Shown one piece after another: positions 1 to 10,709 of a stretch of DNA of 64,000 nucleotides. The DNA comes from Apiotrichum sp. Y4204 (Eukaryota > Basidiomycota > Tremellomycetes > Trichosporonales > Trichosporonaceae), in contig JAMYHL010000010.1 of assembly GCA_025531455.1 (NCBI GenBank), forward strand, positions 1,178,001 to 1,242,000. The letters run 5' to 3'. Numbering within the stretch: the first letter of the stretch is position 1; each line of letters begins with the position of its first letter. Under the pieces are notes generated by a model, which searched no databases, was not told the origin of the DNA, and saw only the letters and a list, made by a program, of their open reading frames with translations. The translations under genes and the position numbers were made by a program.

Positions 1-163
1 GCATTCTATTGGTAACAACAGCATCGGCTGGGTACATTTTCTATGGAGCGTCAGAGGCCATCGCGTGTCAGTGGCTGGTTTAGTAGCGATCGAGTAGAGG
101 CGTGTTGTACAAGAGAAGTGGGTTTTAGGGTGAGAAAGGTTAGAACCAAGGGTGTTGCGCGGG

Positions 164-2707
164 TTAGAGGAAGTTGAGCTTGGCGGTGGGCTCGATACCC
201 CGCGTGGACGCCTCGATAAGCCAGGCGTTGGGGTCGGCCACCTTGATGTCGCGCACGTCGTACTCCATGTGCAGGTCGCGGGTCTGCTTCTTGGCGTTGG
301 GGTCGACCTCCATTCCAGTGAGGTACGGCAGGCCGTTCTTGAGCCAGTCGAAGTCGGTCCGCTGGGCCTGGCACTGGAGCGCCGCCAAGAGGGCCTTTCC
401 GAGCTTCGAGGACATGATGCCCATCACAATAGACGAGAACATGCGGAAAGGCATGAAACGGGTAAACGCCATGACACCACCACGAGTAACCAAGCCCACG
501 CCCATCTGGATAGCGGTATCGGCAGCGCTGCCGCCACTCTCTTCATAGCTTTCTTCGTCGCCACCCTCGGCGGCCACTTCGGCGCGCTTCTGCTTCTTCT
601 TTTCCTCTGCCTGCCCCTGGAGCAACGATTTGAAGGCCAGCCCGAGGGTCTTTTGGATGAACCATTTCTTGGTGTAGTTGGCGAGCTTTTTGAGTTCGTC
701 GATGGCTTCGTTGAACATCCGCTCTCCGTCTTTGACGAGTTCCTTAAACTCCTGCTTAACTTCGTTGGCGGCCTTGAGGGTGGTTTCCTTGAGCTTGTTG
801 GCAGCCGTTATCGCCACGCTCGTGATGGCCGATCCTGCGACATGCGCAACGCTCTCGGCCTTCTGCACGGCTTTCTCGCCTCCCTCCTTGACCTTCTCCA
901 CGACTTTCCCGCCTTCGTCCCTGACCTTGTCCACGGCCTTCTCGCCTCCCTCCTGGACCGCCTGCACGGCTTTCTCACCTCCCTCCTTGATCGTCTGTAC
1001 ACCTTTTTGAACGCCGTGCTCGACCGCTTTAGCCTTGTCTTTGAACCAACCTATGAGGTTGCCCGCAGTGACGTCGACCTCGTCATCGTCATCCAGATCA
1101 TCAAACGTGGCTGGGTCGTACGGCCGGTAGTCGTGAGGGAGCGCGCCTGGAGCCGCGGTGACAGTCACCCTCGAGGCGGACGCGGTGTTGGTCATCTTGA
1201 TGGAGGCGGGAGCAGGGGCAGGAGGGTTGTCTCGCTTTTGGTTGCCATACGACATCTTGAAGATCTCGATGTCGTCCGAGGTAGGCTTGGCCTTGGTGGA
1301 CGTCTTTACCTTGGAAACACGCTTGGTGGTCTTGGGCCTACGGACAGGAGTCGGTTCAACCTCTTCATCATCATCCACATCGGCGCTGTCGGCGTCGTCG
1401 TCTAGGCCCTCGGAGGTCTCATCGTCCACATTGGCGCTGTCGGCGTCGTCGCCGTCTGGGTCCTCGGGGTTCTCATCGTCAACATCGGCGCTGTCGTCGT
1501 CGCCGTCCATGCCCTCAGAGTTCTCATCGTCGTCCACATCCGCATTGTCGTCGCCATCGTCCATGCCCTCGGAGTCGTCGTCCATGCCCTCGGAGTCATC
1601 GTCGTCATCCAGGCCCTCAGGGCCCTCATCGTCGACGGTAGTGTCCGGCTTCGTGGGCTTCGGTTTCTGGGGTGCAGGAGTGGGAGTGGCAGACTGCTTG
1701 GTGGGGGTCGGAGCAGCTTTGTTGGCCGCAGAAGTGGCCTTGTTAACGCTCTTGTCGTTCGCCTGGTTGCCGTTCGCCTGGTTGCTGTTCGCCTGGTTGC
1801 CGTCGGCCTTGTTGCCTTCGGTCTTGTTGACCGGCTGCTGTTTCTCCCCTTCGCTCTTGCTCTCTTCGGCGGCAGCAGCTTTATCCTCGTCGGTACCGTT
1901 TTGGGCAATGTTTGATGTGTCTTCACCAATCTTCCTCAAGGGCGTCTCCTTGCAGTGGGCGAGCTTCTCCACCATGCCTCCAAGGGCGGTGTTGTCGAGT
2001 ATACCGTTGACGAGCGTCTCGGTGATATCCTTGAAGATGTCGGCAGTGGTGAGCCATATGATGATTTCCTTGACATCGATCTTCTCCATCCACTGCTTGA
2101 ACTTGCGCATGCCATCGGTCTTGACGAGGTCGAAAATCTTCACCACCTCGGCTATGAAGTCGCGCTCCTGGAGAGCTATAAGGTCGCGCTTCTTCACCCT
2201 GATCATGGGATTGGATCCGGGAGGCAACTGGTCGATGGCGGTAGTGAGGTCCGTAAACGCATGCACCATGCGCAGCGAGTCGAGGTCGGCCTCCTCCTCG
2301 GTATAAATTGAACGCTTGCGCTTGCCCCCGGAGTTCAGGATGTTCGACATGAGGCTCTCGACGGTCGCGACGCGGGGATCGATTCCATCACTGGCCGCTT
2401 CAGGATCTTCGGGCGGCTGGACAAGGGCAATAAAGTCGTCGATCATCTTGGGCGTGTCAATCCCGGCTACGGCGCTGGAGGTGGTGGTCGGCGTGACAGA
2501 TTCGGTCCTGGAGTCGCCGGGGATGGCGGTACGCCGCACTAGGGCAGACATGCTGTCCCCAACCGGGGTGGTGTCTGGGTGGCTATTGCCGCGCGGGCCG
2601 TTGCGGTGCTGGCCGTTGCCGCGCATCGGGGCGGCGCTGACGTTTGGCAGAGTGGCCAGGACGGCGAGGACCGCGAGGCCCTTGATCTGGGGAATATCGA
2701 GCTGCAT
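164..2707 (-). CDS. secreted acidic protein with LEA-like 11-mer repeats
   Basis: Unbroken 847-residue frame, family not recognised. The N-terminus is a typical signal peptide (short polar start, hydrophobic core about residues 9-22, small residues before a likely cleavage near 25), so the product should enter the secretory pathway. Residues about 300-320 carry GNQAN-type pentapeptide repeats, followed by a Pro/Thr/Lys linker. Residues about 359-443 are almost pure Asp/Glu with SEGMD and DSADVD repeats. Residues about 565-620 hold successive 11-mers of the EGGEKAV type, the periodicity of group-3 LEA proteins. Several KR/KRKR sites could be cut by a Kex2-like protease. The C-terminal 200 residues include a hydrophobic stretch (about 740-775) and no known domain. 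A structural, wall-associated or desiccation role is inference only. Long frames on the opposite strand are by-products of the acidic codon repeats. Confidence 0.75.
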   Translation of the reverse strand: MQLDIPQIKGLAVLAVLATLPNVSAAPMRGNGQHRNGPRGNSHPDTTPVGDSMSALVRRTAIPGDSRTESVTPTTTSSAVAGIDTPKMIDDFIALVQPPEDPEAASDGIDPRVATVESLMSNILNSGGKRKRSIYTEEEADLDSLRMVHAFTDLTTAIDQLPPGSNPMIRVKKRDLIALQERDFIAEVVKIFDLVKTDGMRKFKQWMEKIDVKEIIIWLTTADIFKDITETLVNGILDNTALGGMVEKLAHCKETPLRKIGEDTSNIAQNGTDEDKAAAAEESKSEGEKQQPVNKTEGNKADGNQANSNQANGNQANDKSVNKATSAANKAAPTPTKQSATPTPAPQKPKPTKPDTTVDDEGPEGLDDDDDSEGMDDDSEGMDDGDDNADVDDDENSEGMDGDDDSADVDDENPEDPDGDDADSANVDDETSEGLDDDADSADVDDDEEVEPTPVRRPKTTKRVSKVKTSTKAKPTSDDIEIFKMSYGNQKRDNPPAPAPASIKMTNTASASRVTVTAAPGALPHDYRPYDPATFDDLDDDDEVDVTAGNLIGWFKDKAKAVEHGVQKGVQTIKEGGEKAVQAVQEGGEKAVDKVRDEGGKVVEKVKEGGEKAVQKAESVAHVAGSAITSVAITAANKLKETTLKAANEVKQEFKELVKDGERMFNEAIDELKKLANYTKKWFIQKTLGLAFKSLLQGQAEEKKKQKRAEVAAEGGDEESYEESGGSAADTAIQMGVGLVTRGGVMAFTRFMPFRMFSSIVMGIMSSKLGKALLAALQCQAQRTDFDWLKNGLPYLTGMEVDPNAKKQTRDLHMEYDVRDIKVADPNAWLIEASTRGIEPTAKLNFL
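1380..1630. repeat. imperfect repeats encoding the Asp/Glu-rich tract
   Basis: Degenerate repeats of tcgtcgtc/tccatgccctc units inside the secreted-protein gene. They encode SEGMD and DSADVD blocks and are a likely site of length variation between strains. Confidence 0.7.
1756..1815. repeat. 15-bp coding minisatellite, 4 copies
   Basis: Four consecutive copies of a 15-bp unit (CGTTCGCCTGGTTGC with few changes) encode GNQAN-type pentapeptides in the secreted protein on the minus strand. Confidence 0.8.
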
Positions 2708-4294
2708 TGTGGTGCTGGTGCCGATCTTGTGTTGTGGGTTATGTGCGGTAGGTTAAGATTGTGTCCTGCACGTGAGATGAGAGAAAAGATGAGACGGGAA
2801 GGGGGGGTAAGAAAGACGTGAGTCAATCACGGTAAGAAGGGTGTCAACGAGAGAAAAGTGTCGAGCGAAGAATGAATAGAAGGAGCCGCAAGTCGCAAAG
2901 GAAGAAATGGGGGCGACGAGTGGCCGGCGTTGAGCCTGTCAACGATGTGGTGAAAGAAGAATGAGAGATGGAATGAAGAAGAGTTGGGGGAATACGTCGG
3001 CTGGTTGGCTTTATGTGTGCTGATGCGGTGAACGTGACTTGGCAGGTTGTGGGCAGTGTGGATTGTTTCATCGCGTTACAGGGCGTTTCAGGTTGGCGCA
3101 TGGTTAGAATCTCTTGTTGTCTCCGTCGTCCATTGCACGACAGCGTTCAGCCTGCTGGACATGGCGAGATGAGCATAGGCAGAAGTTGAAGGAAGAGGGG
3201 CTATTGACCAGTACCTGTGCTTCGGCAGAACAAGAACTACCATAGTTGGCTGGTATGGGACTCTACGGTACGGCACAGAGGGGGCATCCAGTGCAACCCT
3301 CAGGGGTGAAACGCACCCAGATGTGACCACCCGCCACAGGTGTTCCCCAACATCGCCTGCATGTAGCCAATGCGAGCACGGCCGTGGGCGATGCTGTGCG
3401 CGCGCGCTGTGCTGTTGCGGTGGGCACGTCCTTGTGTGCTACATCCTACAGCGCTCTGAAGCAGCCCCTCCATGCACCCTGGTATTCCAGTGTTCCAGCG
3501 TTCCAACGTTCCAGCGTGCCGCATCACGCCGAAGCTAACCCACTCCATGCATGTTTACGCGCGCCGGACCGACCGGGAGCGTCTTCACTCTGCCAGTCGG
3601 TCCACCAGTCGTGTTCTGACGAGTAAGCGACGTCTTTACGCACACACAACCCCAGCCTCACATTCCTCTGGGCGATCATTTGATCAATGGCAAACGTCGA
3701 TCATCCCCACCAGGGGTACCAGGGGTCTAGCGCACAGACATTTCCATCCAGAGCGATCATTTGTGGACCCCGCAAGGATCGGCGGCACAATCTTTAGAAT
3801 CAACAACATCCCGGCGATCCTGACTCGCAACAAGGGCTGACGTGAACCAGAAGTCATCCGCAGTCATGCTCATCGTCGGCATGTTCTGATACGATACAAC
3901 GTGAATGGAACGCGTCTGAGGGGGTCCGCCATCGAGTGTGTCGCGAGCACAGCAAGTCATCTGGACACAATGGAGACGTGATGTTTGGCATCGCTTTCGT
4001 TGTACACACGTACAGTACACGGTCGTACAGTTTGTTCTTTCTCTAGGCCTATGGCTGGAATATCCTGTTACGGTACGCGTTCTGCGAGCTAGAACATCGT
4101 AGTACGACAAGTGACCACTCTTCTTGCCCAAACAGTTGGCGCCGGCACCGCCGCTGTTCAGGGGCGTTGGTCACAGAAGACTTGGTGCATCTCCGGAAAC
4201 CTTTCCGCCCTATGTGCCGCCGTTTCAGCTCTCCTCGGAGGGAATAACCAGTGTCTACCAGTGTCGCATACAGGGCAGCTACAATTCCAACATC
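2708..4294. other. intergenic: 5' flank of secreted gene, 3' flank of dehydratase gene
   Basis: No convincing gene. The short open frames lack family resemblance and splice logic. The first few hundred bases are presumably the promoter of the secreted protein. A TTCCAGCG-type repeat lies at 3485-3516. Confidence 0.5.
3485..3516. repeat. TTCCAGCG-type short tandem repeat
   Basis: About four imperfect 8-10 bp units built on TTCCAGYG. A longer array of the same unit lies in another intergenic region at 33972-34018. Confidence 0.6.
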
Positions 4295-6380
4295 CTAGTG
4301 GTTCTGCCGCGGGGTCGGCATGGTCTGCGCGATGCGCTGGTACTTGACCGCGTCCTTGAGGACCATGCCCTCCGAGAGCTCGTCGACGCCTGCGCGGAAG
4401 ATGCCCTGCCACGGCGTCTGCGACTTTGGCATGTGGTTTTCGGCGTAGCTCCCCATCTCCTTTTTGCGCTTCGCAATCTCCTCATCTGAGAGGAGGACAT
4501 TTGCGGTACGTTTCTTGAGATCGACGCGCACAACATCGCCGTCACGGAGATACCCCAGCATACCGCCTGATGCGGCCTCTGGACTCGCATTCAGGATCGC
4601 GGGCGTGCCGCACGTCCCGCTCTGCCGCCCGTCGCCGATACACGGCAGCTCGCGGCCCTGCTTGAGCAGCTCGGCGGGCGGGAGCATGTTGACCACCTCG
4701 GCTGCGCCAGGGTATCCCTTCGGGCCTGTGCCGCGCATAATGAGAATTGTCTTCGGGGTGATGTTGGGCGACTTCTCGATGCGCGCGTAGTAGTCCTCTG
4801 GGCCGTCAAAGACGACTACGGGACCCTCGAAGGCCAGCGGGTCCGACGGGTCCTCGAGCCACTGTTTCCGGAACGAGTCGGAGATGACCGACGTCTTCAT
4901 GATCGCCGAGTCGAAGAGGTTGCCGCTGAGGTTGAGGAAGCCCGCCTCTGGCTTCATCGGCGCCGTGAACGGCATGATCACGCGGCGGTCGAGCGAGAAC
5001 TCGCCTTTACAGTTCTCCGCCATGCTCTTGCCAGTACACGTCAGTGCGTCCGGGTGCGGGAGGGCGTTGTGCTCGAGCAGCTCGGCGACGACGGACGGAA
5101 GCCCGCCCGCGCGGTAGTACTCTTCGCAGAGGTACTGCCCCGCGGGCTTGACATTCACAATGACGGGAAGCTTGTACCCGACCTGCTCCCAGTCGGCAGT
5201 GGTGAGCTCCACGCCAATGTGCTTTGCAATCGCGATGAGGTGGATCGGGGCGTTGGTGCTTCCGCCAATAGCGGTATTGCACGCGATGGCATTCTCGAAC
5301 GCGTCCCGCGTGAGGATGTCGCTGGGCTTGAGGTCTGCGCGGACCATGTCGACGATCCGGCGGCCGGTCTGGTACGCGCACGCGCCGCGTTCGCGGTACG
5401 CTGCGGGGATGGCGGACGAGCCCGGGAGGGCCATACCCAGCGCCTCGGCGAGCGCGTTCATCGTCGACGCCGTACCCATCGTGTTACAGTGTCCCACGCT
5501 CGGCGCCGACAGCGCCATGTTGTGCACAAACTGCTCGGCCGTAATCTGCCCAGTCACGTACTGCGCACGGCTGTCCCACGCCACGGAGCCAGAGCCCATG
5601 TGCCGCGTCCCGTCCACGCTGTATCCGTTCAGCATTGGACCGACGTTGAGGCACAGCGCGGGAATGTTCATCGTCGCGGCTGCCATGAGCATTGCGGGCG
5701 TGCTGAGATGTCAGTATGAGTTCCGTTCTTGCGGCCATTTCTGGCATGCGTTGCCGCTCCCTCTACACCCACCCCCACACTCACGTCTTGTCACACCCGG
5801 TGAGGAGCACAACGCCATCAAGCGGGTACCCATACAGCACCTCGACGAGCGAGAGGTACGAGAGGTTGCGGTCGAGGCTGGCGGTGGGTCGCTTCCCCGT
5901 CTCCTGGATGGGGTGGCAGGGGAACTCGAGCGGCGTGCCCCCCGCCGCGATGATGCCGTCGCGCACGCGCTTCGCCAGCTCAATGTGGTGGCGGTTACAC
6001 GGGGCGAGGTCGCTGCCCGTCTGCGCGATGCCGATCACGGGCTGCTTGTCGCCCTTGAGCTCTGCCAGCGTCATGCCCCAGTTCATGTAGCGTTCAATGT
6101 AGATTGATGTCGTTCCTGTGTATCAGCTACTGTTTTGCAGCACGCACGTACCAGGATGATCCATGTCGCTGAACCACTTCTTCGAGCGCAGCGGCACCGC
6201 GAGCCCGCCCCGCGTCTCCGCCACGGGCGCATACACGCCCTCTGCGGGGTCGGTGAACGAGCGCGGCTCGCGGTCGAATGCGTGAGTGATCGGCGTGACA
6301 TATGTCTGCTCGGGGGCAGAGGCGCCGGCAGCAGCAGCGGCGTCGGCGCGGCCGCAGGTGCATCCTTCGCAGGCGGCCAT
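4295..6380 (-). CDS. IlvD/Edd-family dehydratase, probably sugar-acid (pentonate) dehydratase
   Basis: Three exons (6380-6152, 6115-5785, 5702-4295) encode 655 residues. The introns are 36 and 82 nt and both joins keep family sequence continuous ([24 protein letters not shown]). The family removes water from 2,3-dihydroxy acids to give 2-keto-3-deoxy acids using an Fe-S cluster. The three cluster cysteines are present: C116 in APCN, C184 in GCDK, C259 in GHCN. The sequence reads closer to L-arabonate/D-xylonate dehydratases than to branched-chain Ilv3, and there is no mitochondrial presequence; a role in oxidative pentose breakdown is inference. The N-terminus carries an odd CEGCTCG motif and an alanine stretch. 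Assignment to classical dihydroxy-acid dehydratase is the main alternative. The gene is divergent from the nucleosidase gene. Confidence 0.88.
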
Positions 6381-6792
6381 GGTGAGTGTCAGTTAGATGG
6401 TGGGAAGTGAGAGTAGCTGCTGTTGCGCTCGTCTTATTATGTGGGCGTCTCGCTCGTGTGCCCTCCCACCAGCCCCCTCATACCGTTTCATTCGGACCCG
6501 CGTAGAACCCCGAGATACCGATGTCATCCAGCTGCTGGGGTTGGTGGGGGCTTCAGTTGATCCAGCATACAACGTACCGACATTACACCGAGTGCCGAGC
6601 CGGACACGAGCGGCACGGCACAGCGCGGCTCGGCGCGGCTATTGCTGGGCGGGGGAGACTCGCGGGGATGGCATGGCGGGGATGGCCGGCGCCGGCGGCT
6701 GAAACAGGTCCCCACACAGACCACGCGCCGCCATCCATGTCCCATGTGGCCACAACACGCCGCCTATAACTTCTGACACTACTCCATCTCCA
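6381..6792. promoter_or_regulatory. shared divergent promoter, dehydratase / nucleosidase
   Basis: The 412 bp between two divergent start codons must hold both promoters. GC-rich with no clear TATA box. No specific operator is recognisable. Confidence 0.5.
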
Positions 6793-7740
6793 ATGCCGAC
6801 CCCAATCATCCTCGACTGCGACCCGGGCCACGACGACGCGATCGCCCTCCTCCTCGCGTGGGGCAACCCCGACATCGACCTGCTGGCAGTTACGGTGGTC
6901 GCGGGCAACCAGGTGCTGGACAAGGTCGCGCACAATGCGCTGAGCGTCGCGCGCGTGGCTGGCGTCACCGGCGTGCCGTTTGCAACCGGGAGCGCGGTGC
7001 CGATCGTGCGCAAGCTCGAGGTCGCCGCAGCCGTGCACGGCTCCTCTGGCCTCGATGGGCCCGTCCTTCCTGAACCGGTGCAGGAGCTCGATAAGCGCCA
7101 TGCAGTGGACCTCATTGCCGACACGGTGCTCTCCCGCCCGGCTGGCGAAGTGACCATCGTCGCTACCGGTCCGCTGACGAATATCGCGCTGGCGTTCCGG
7201 CGCGAACCGCGGCTCATCACGCACGTCCGCGAAGTAGTCCTCATGGGCGGCGCGATCGAGGGCGGAAATTGGTCCCCATGTGCCGAGTTCAACATCTTTG
7301 TCGACCCGGAAGCTGCGCAGATTGTCTTCAGCTCAGGATGTAAAGTCACGATGGTGGGGCTGGACGTGACGCACCGCGCGCTCGCCACGCCGCAGGTTGT
7401 GCAGCGCATCGCAGACCTGAATACCCGGCCCGCAAAGTTTGTCGTTGACCTCATCGCATTCTTCGGCAAGGCATACCTCGAAACGCAGGGATTCGCCGCC
7501 CCGCCAGTACACGACGTGTGTGCCGTCGCGCACGTCATTGATTCCACTATTGTGCGCGCGGTGCGAGCGCCGATCGACGTAGAGACACAGGGCCGCCTCA
7601 CGACCGGCATGACCGTCGTCGACCTCCGTCTCCCCGCCCCGCCCGAGTGCAGGACGTTCGCGGCGAATGATATCGATGTCGAGCGGTTCTGGGACCTCGT
7701 GGTCGATGCCCTCAAGAGGATTGGCGACCCCGAGATTTAG
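6793..7740 (+). CDS. inosine/uridine-preferring nucleoside N-ribohydrolase
   Basis: Intronless gene for 315 residues, the usual length of the family. It hydrolyses ribonucleosides (uridine, inosine) to base plus ribose in nucleoside salvage, normally in the cytosol. The calcium-binding signature DCDPGHDDA is at residues 8-16 (D10, D14, D15). The second conserved block AEFNIFVDPEAA and the C-terminal HDVCAVAH block, which supplies the last Ca ligand, are both intact. The start is the first ATG and places the signature at the expected distance. Uridine versus purine preference cannot be read from sequence alone. It is intronless, unlike most genes in this window. Confidence 0.93.
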   Translation: MPTPIILDCDPGHDDAIALLLAWGNPDIDLLAVTVVAGNQVLDKVAHNALSVARVAGVTGVPFATGSAVPIVRKLEVAAAVHGSSGLDGPVLPEPVQELDKRHAVDLIADTVLSRPAGEVTIVATGPLTNIALAFRREPRLITHVREVVLMGGAIEGGNWSPCAEFNIFVDPEAAQIVFSSGCKVTMVGLDVTHRALATPQVVQRIADLNTRPAKFVVDLIAFFGKAYLETQGFAAPPVHDVCAVAHVIDSTIVRAVRAPIDVETQGRLTTGMTVVDLRLPAPPECRTFAANDIDVERFWDLVVDALKRIGDPEI

Positions 7741-8039
7741 AGATGAGCATATGGTGGGTTTTGTGAGTTTGCAAGAGCTGCGCTGACAATAGATATGCAC
7801 ATGCATGACTGTATCGCACCGTGCTCCGGGCATGGGTGGCGAATGACTGTTATCCCGCGCTGCGGTATGGCGTCACGAGTCGAGTGATGTCTATGTCTGT
7901 ACTGATGTCTTGACGGGGGTCTCTATGATGTCTCTACTGATCTCTGTGTGTCTGAAATCTCTCCGCAGTCTCCCTAATCATTCTAATGCCGCACTCGTAC
8001 CTCTCTCTATCCTCCCCAAGGCCACTATCCTCACTACTA

Positions 8040-9429
8040 TTACCCAGTCACCGCCCCGGCCTCCTGGAGCAGACTCCCCACCTCTCTCTGGCGCAAGCGG
8101 CGATTCTCCTCCCTGAGCGACTCGTTCTCCGCCTGCATCCGCCGATGCGCCTCCTGCAAACGCGCAATCATCCCGCCCATCTCCCTCGCGGTCCCCTGTG
8201 CGTCTTCCGCCTGCTGCTCCTGCCTAGCTTTGACCTTTTCAATCACATCCGCGAGCTGGGCCCGCTCCGCAGCCCACGAATCACGCAGCCGGCCCGCCAT
8301 CTCCTCGAAGCGCGCCTGGTCCTCGGCGCGCTGGGTGTTCGACCTGTGCAGGTCGGCAGCGTACGCGTCCGTACACCTGAGCAGGCGGTCGCACGTTTCG
8401 ATCAGCTCACGGGTCGAGTTGGGGAGCTGGGAGAGGCGGACCGACGGGCGGCGGATGGGGACGGGCGGGGTCGGGCCGCGGGGCTCAGGAGAGGGGGAGG
8501 AGGAGCGGAAGGCGGGGCGATCGGGCGGGGGGAGGGGCGCAGTAGAAGTGGTGGACGCGGTGTATGCGGACGCGGACGTCAGAGAGCTGTACGCGGGGTT
8601 AAGGAGGGGTTCTGTGGAGCCCGCAGGCGAGAGGTCGGAGACGGACGACACGGTCTCGACCGACACGGCGATCGAGATGGTCGAGTCATTCGTATGCATC
8701 CCTTCGCCGAGGGGGCTACGGAGCGTCGAGTCGGAAGTGAAGGACGCGGGCGAGGCGCGGCCGGTGAATGGAGGAGGCGACTGGCGGCCAGAGGACGAGG
8801 CAAGAAGCGTCGGGTGGCGGCAAAGCGTGTTGGAGATGAAGGGCGCGGCGGACGGAGCCGGAGCCGGAGCCGGAGCTGGAGCGCGACCCGGAGACGGAGA
8901 CGGCGAAGGAGCGGTTGAAGTGGAAGCGCGCGCACGCGTCCATGGAGATGGCTTGCGGCGCGGCGGGGGGCGGAGGGCCGACTGGCCCGACTCGTCGCTC
9001 TCGCCCGCCCATGTATTGAACGGGCTGGGGGGCGCGGGCTGGCGCTGGCGCAGTGCGCGCGCCGTGTTGGGGCCGACCCAGGTTCCAAAGTCGTTGTACG
9101 ACACCGAGGCCGGGGGCGGCATCGGCGTGCGGTCGGCGACGAGGGTCGAGGTCGGGGTGATGGTGCGGACCGAGGTACGGGTCTCGGTGCGCGCCAGGGA
9201 GGTGGACGACGCCCAGCCAGCGCTGGAGGGGAGGGCCGAGGTCGACGCCGCCGCGGCCCAGTGCTCCCCGGCCGCAAAGTGGCGCATGGGCGGGGAGTCG
9301 TTTGGGATGTGCCTGATCACGGGGCGGAGTGAGCGGCTGCTCGACTTGGGCTTGAGGCGCGACCAGAAGGTTTCTGGGGTCAGGTCAGCGGCGAGGGAGG
9401 GCGGGCTTACTTTTCGGGAGGTCGGTCAT
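8040..9429 (-). CDS. unknown Ser/Pro-rich protein with C-terminal coiled coil
   Basis: Two exons are inferred: a 19-nt first exon (9429-9411, MTDLPK) and a long second exon (9373-8040) joined across a 37-nt intron with a GTAAGC donor and CCCCAG acceptor, giving 450 residues. Without this join the long frame has no early ATG. The protein is low-complexity Ser/Thr/Pro/Ala with a PAPAPAP run, two related FGTW/FNTW motifs near the N-terminus, and a strongly heptad-like, charged C-terminus (about residues 320-445). No domain is recognised; cytoskeletal or scaffold roles would be guesses. A 438-codon open frame on the opposite strand is a shadow of biased codons. The exact start is uncertain because a longer upstream ATG exists in another frame. 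Confidence 0.65.
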
Positions 9430-10709
9430 TGTTTGTGCGGTGATGGGGGTGATGAAGTGGCCCTGGGTCGAGTGATGGCTCGCTTAACGCTTTGGAAGAT
9501 GCAGCTTTTGCTGAGAGTAGAGTATGTGGTGAGAATGAGGGAGTAGTCGGCGGCAGTGGCACGCTGCCCGGGTCAGCATTTATCCTCTTGCTGAGAGTCG
9601 AGGTCAATGGACATCACCCATTCGAGAATCGAGAATCATGCATCCAGCTTTCGACATCCGTGACGGTGCAACTGGAATGAAACGACATATAAACACCTTC
9701 ACGCTGCGTGCCGGCCGGCTCGATGAGTGATGGCTGATGAGTCGACGCCCTGTTCACTGATCCACTGATTTGATTCTCACCCGACTCTCCTCGACGAGCG
9801 TGTCACCAGTTCCACCTCTCGCTCGCGTCCGCGCTGCCCACCCTCCCCTCTGGCAGCGTAGAGGACGGAAAGCCTACAGCCCCCGACGCCGACAGCGCCA
9901 GCACATCGCCCGCCCTCGCTCGCACCGACCCCGTTCCACCAGGAATCGTATCTCGTATGATGGACTTACGGCTCGATGTGGTGACAGTCTGATGTTAGTG
10001 AGGCGAGAGGTATATCAGGTGTGCCAGAGGCTTTCGGCCGTGCGTCCGCGTGCTACGACAAAAACGGCTTCTCGGGTAATGCACGCCCCTTGCGAGACCT
10101 CAAGCCAGCCCGTAACGCTTACAGTGACGATAGACGTACAAGGCTGATGAGTTCGCACGGGACCTACAGCATCCGCCTCCCCGTCTTGGAATCGACAGCC
10201 TCGAAACGAGATACAGCAAGACCCCGCAGCTGCCACTAACCATCACGGCTCCGAGACTCCGACTACCGCCTGTTTGCCCTCGTACTCGCCCTCTTCGGAC
10301 GCCTTCATGCCACGGTGTGGGCGGTTTTGCTCCACCCCCCGGAGACCAAACGTTGCCGGAGAACACCAGGGGGACGGGGTGGTGCCCTTTGGACCCACAA
10401 GCCAGGCTGTGTGAGATTTGACTTCATTGACAAGTACTGTACGTTTGTTTGCCTGCGCTGCTGCCACAGTGAGACTGTACCATTGCCATGCTGCTACAAT
10501 ATTCAACAGCATGCTACTCCATCAACTACCGCATTGGCCGCCCTGGCGAGCTCGTCCATCAGAAGGTGTGAGGATCGGATATCAGCCAGTTAGGATCAAA
10601 AGTCAGCCCATCCCCCCATCACTACAGCAGCAAACTAGAACAAAAACAACAGCTATTCTCATGTTGCCCAAACACTGCCCCGCCCAATTTACAACATTCC
10701 ATTCTCAAT
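9430..10709. other. intergenic, no gene seen
   Basis: This stretch is the promoter side of the coiled-coil gene plus the 3' flank of the racemase gene. Open frames are short and compositionally random. No RNA gene or element was recognised. Confidence 0.5.

Noticed and set aside
152..1405. 417-codon plus-strand frame opposite the secreted protein
   Set aside because: It mirrors acidic codon repeats (GAC/GAG read backwards) and shows no domain, signal or splice logic. The minus frame has a signal peptide and a coherent architecture.
8230..9546. 438-codon plus-strand frame opposite the coiled-coil gene
   Set aside because: Arg/Gly-rich shadow of a GC-biased gene; the minus frame has a real coiled coil and a good 37-nt intron.
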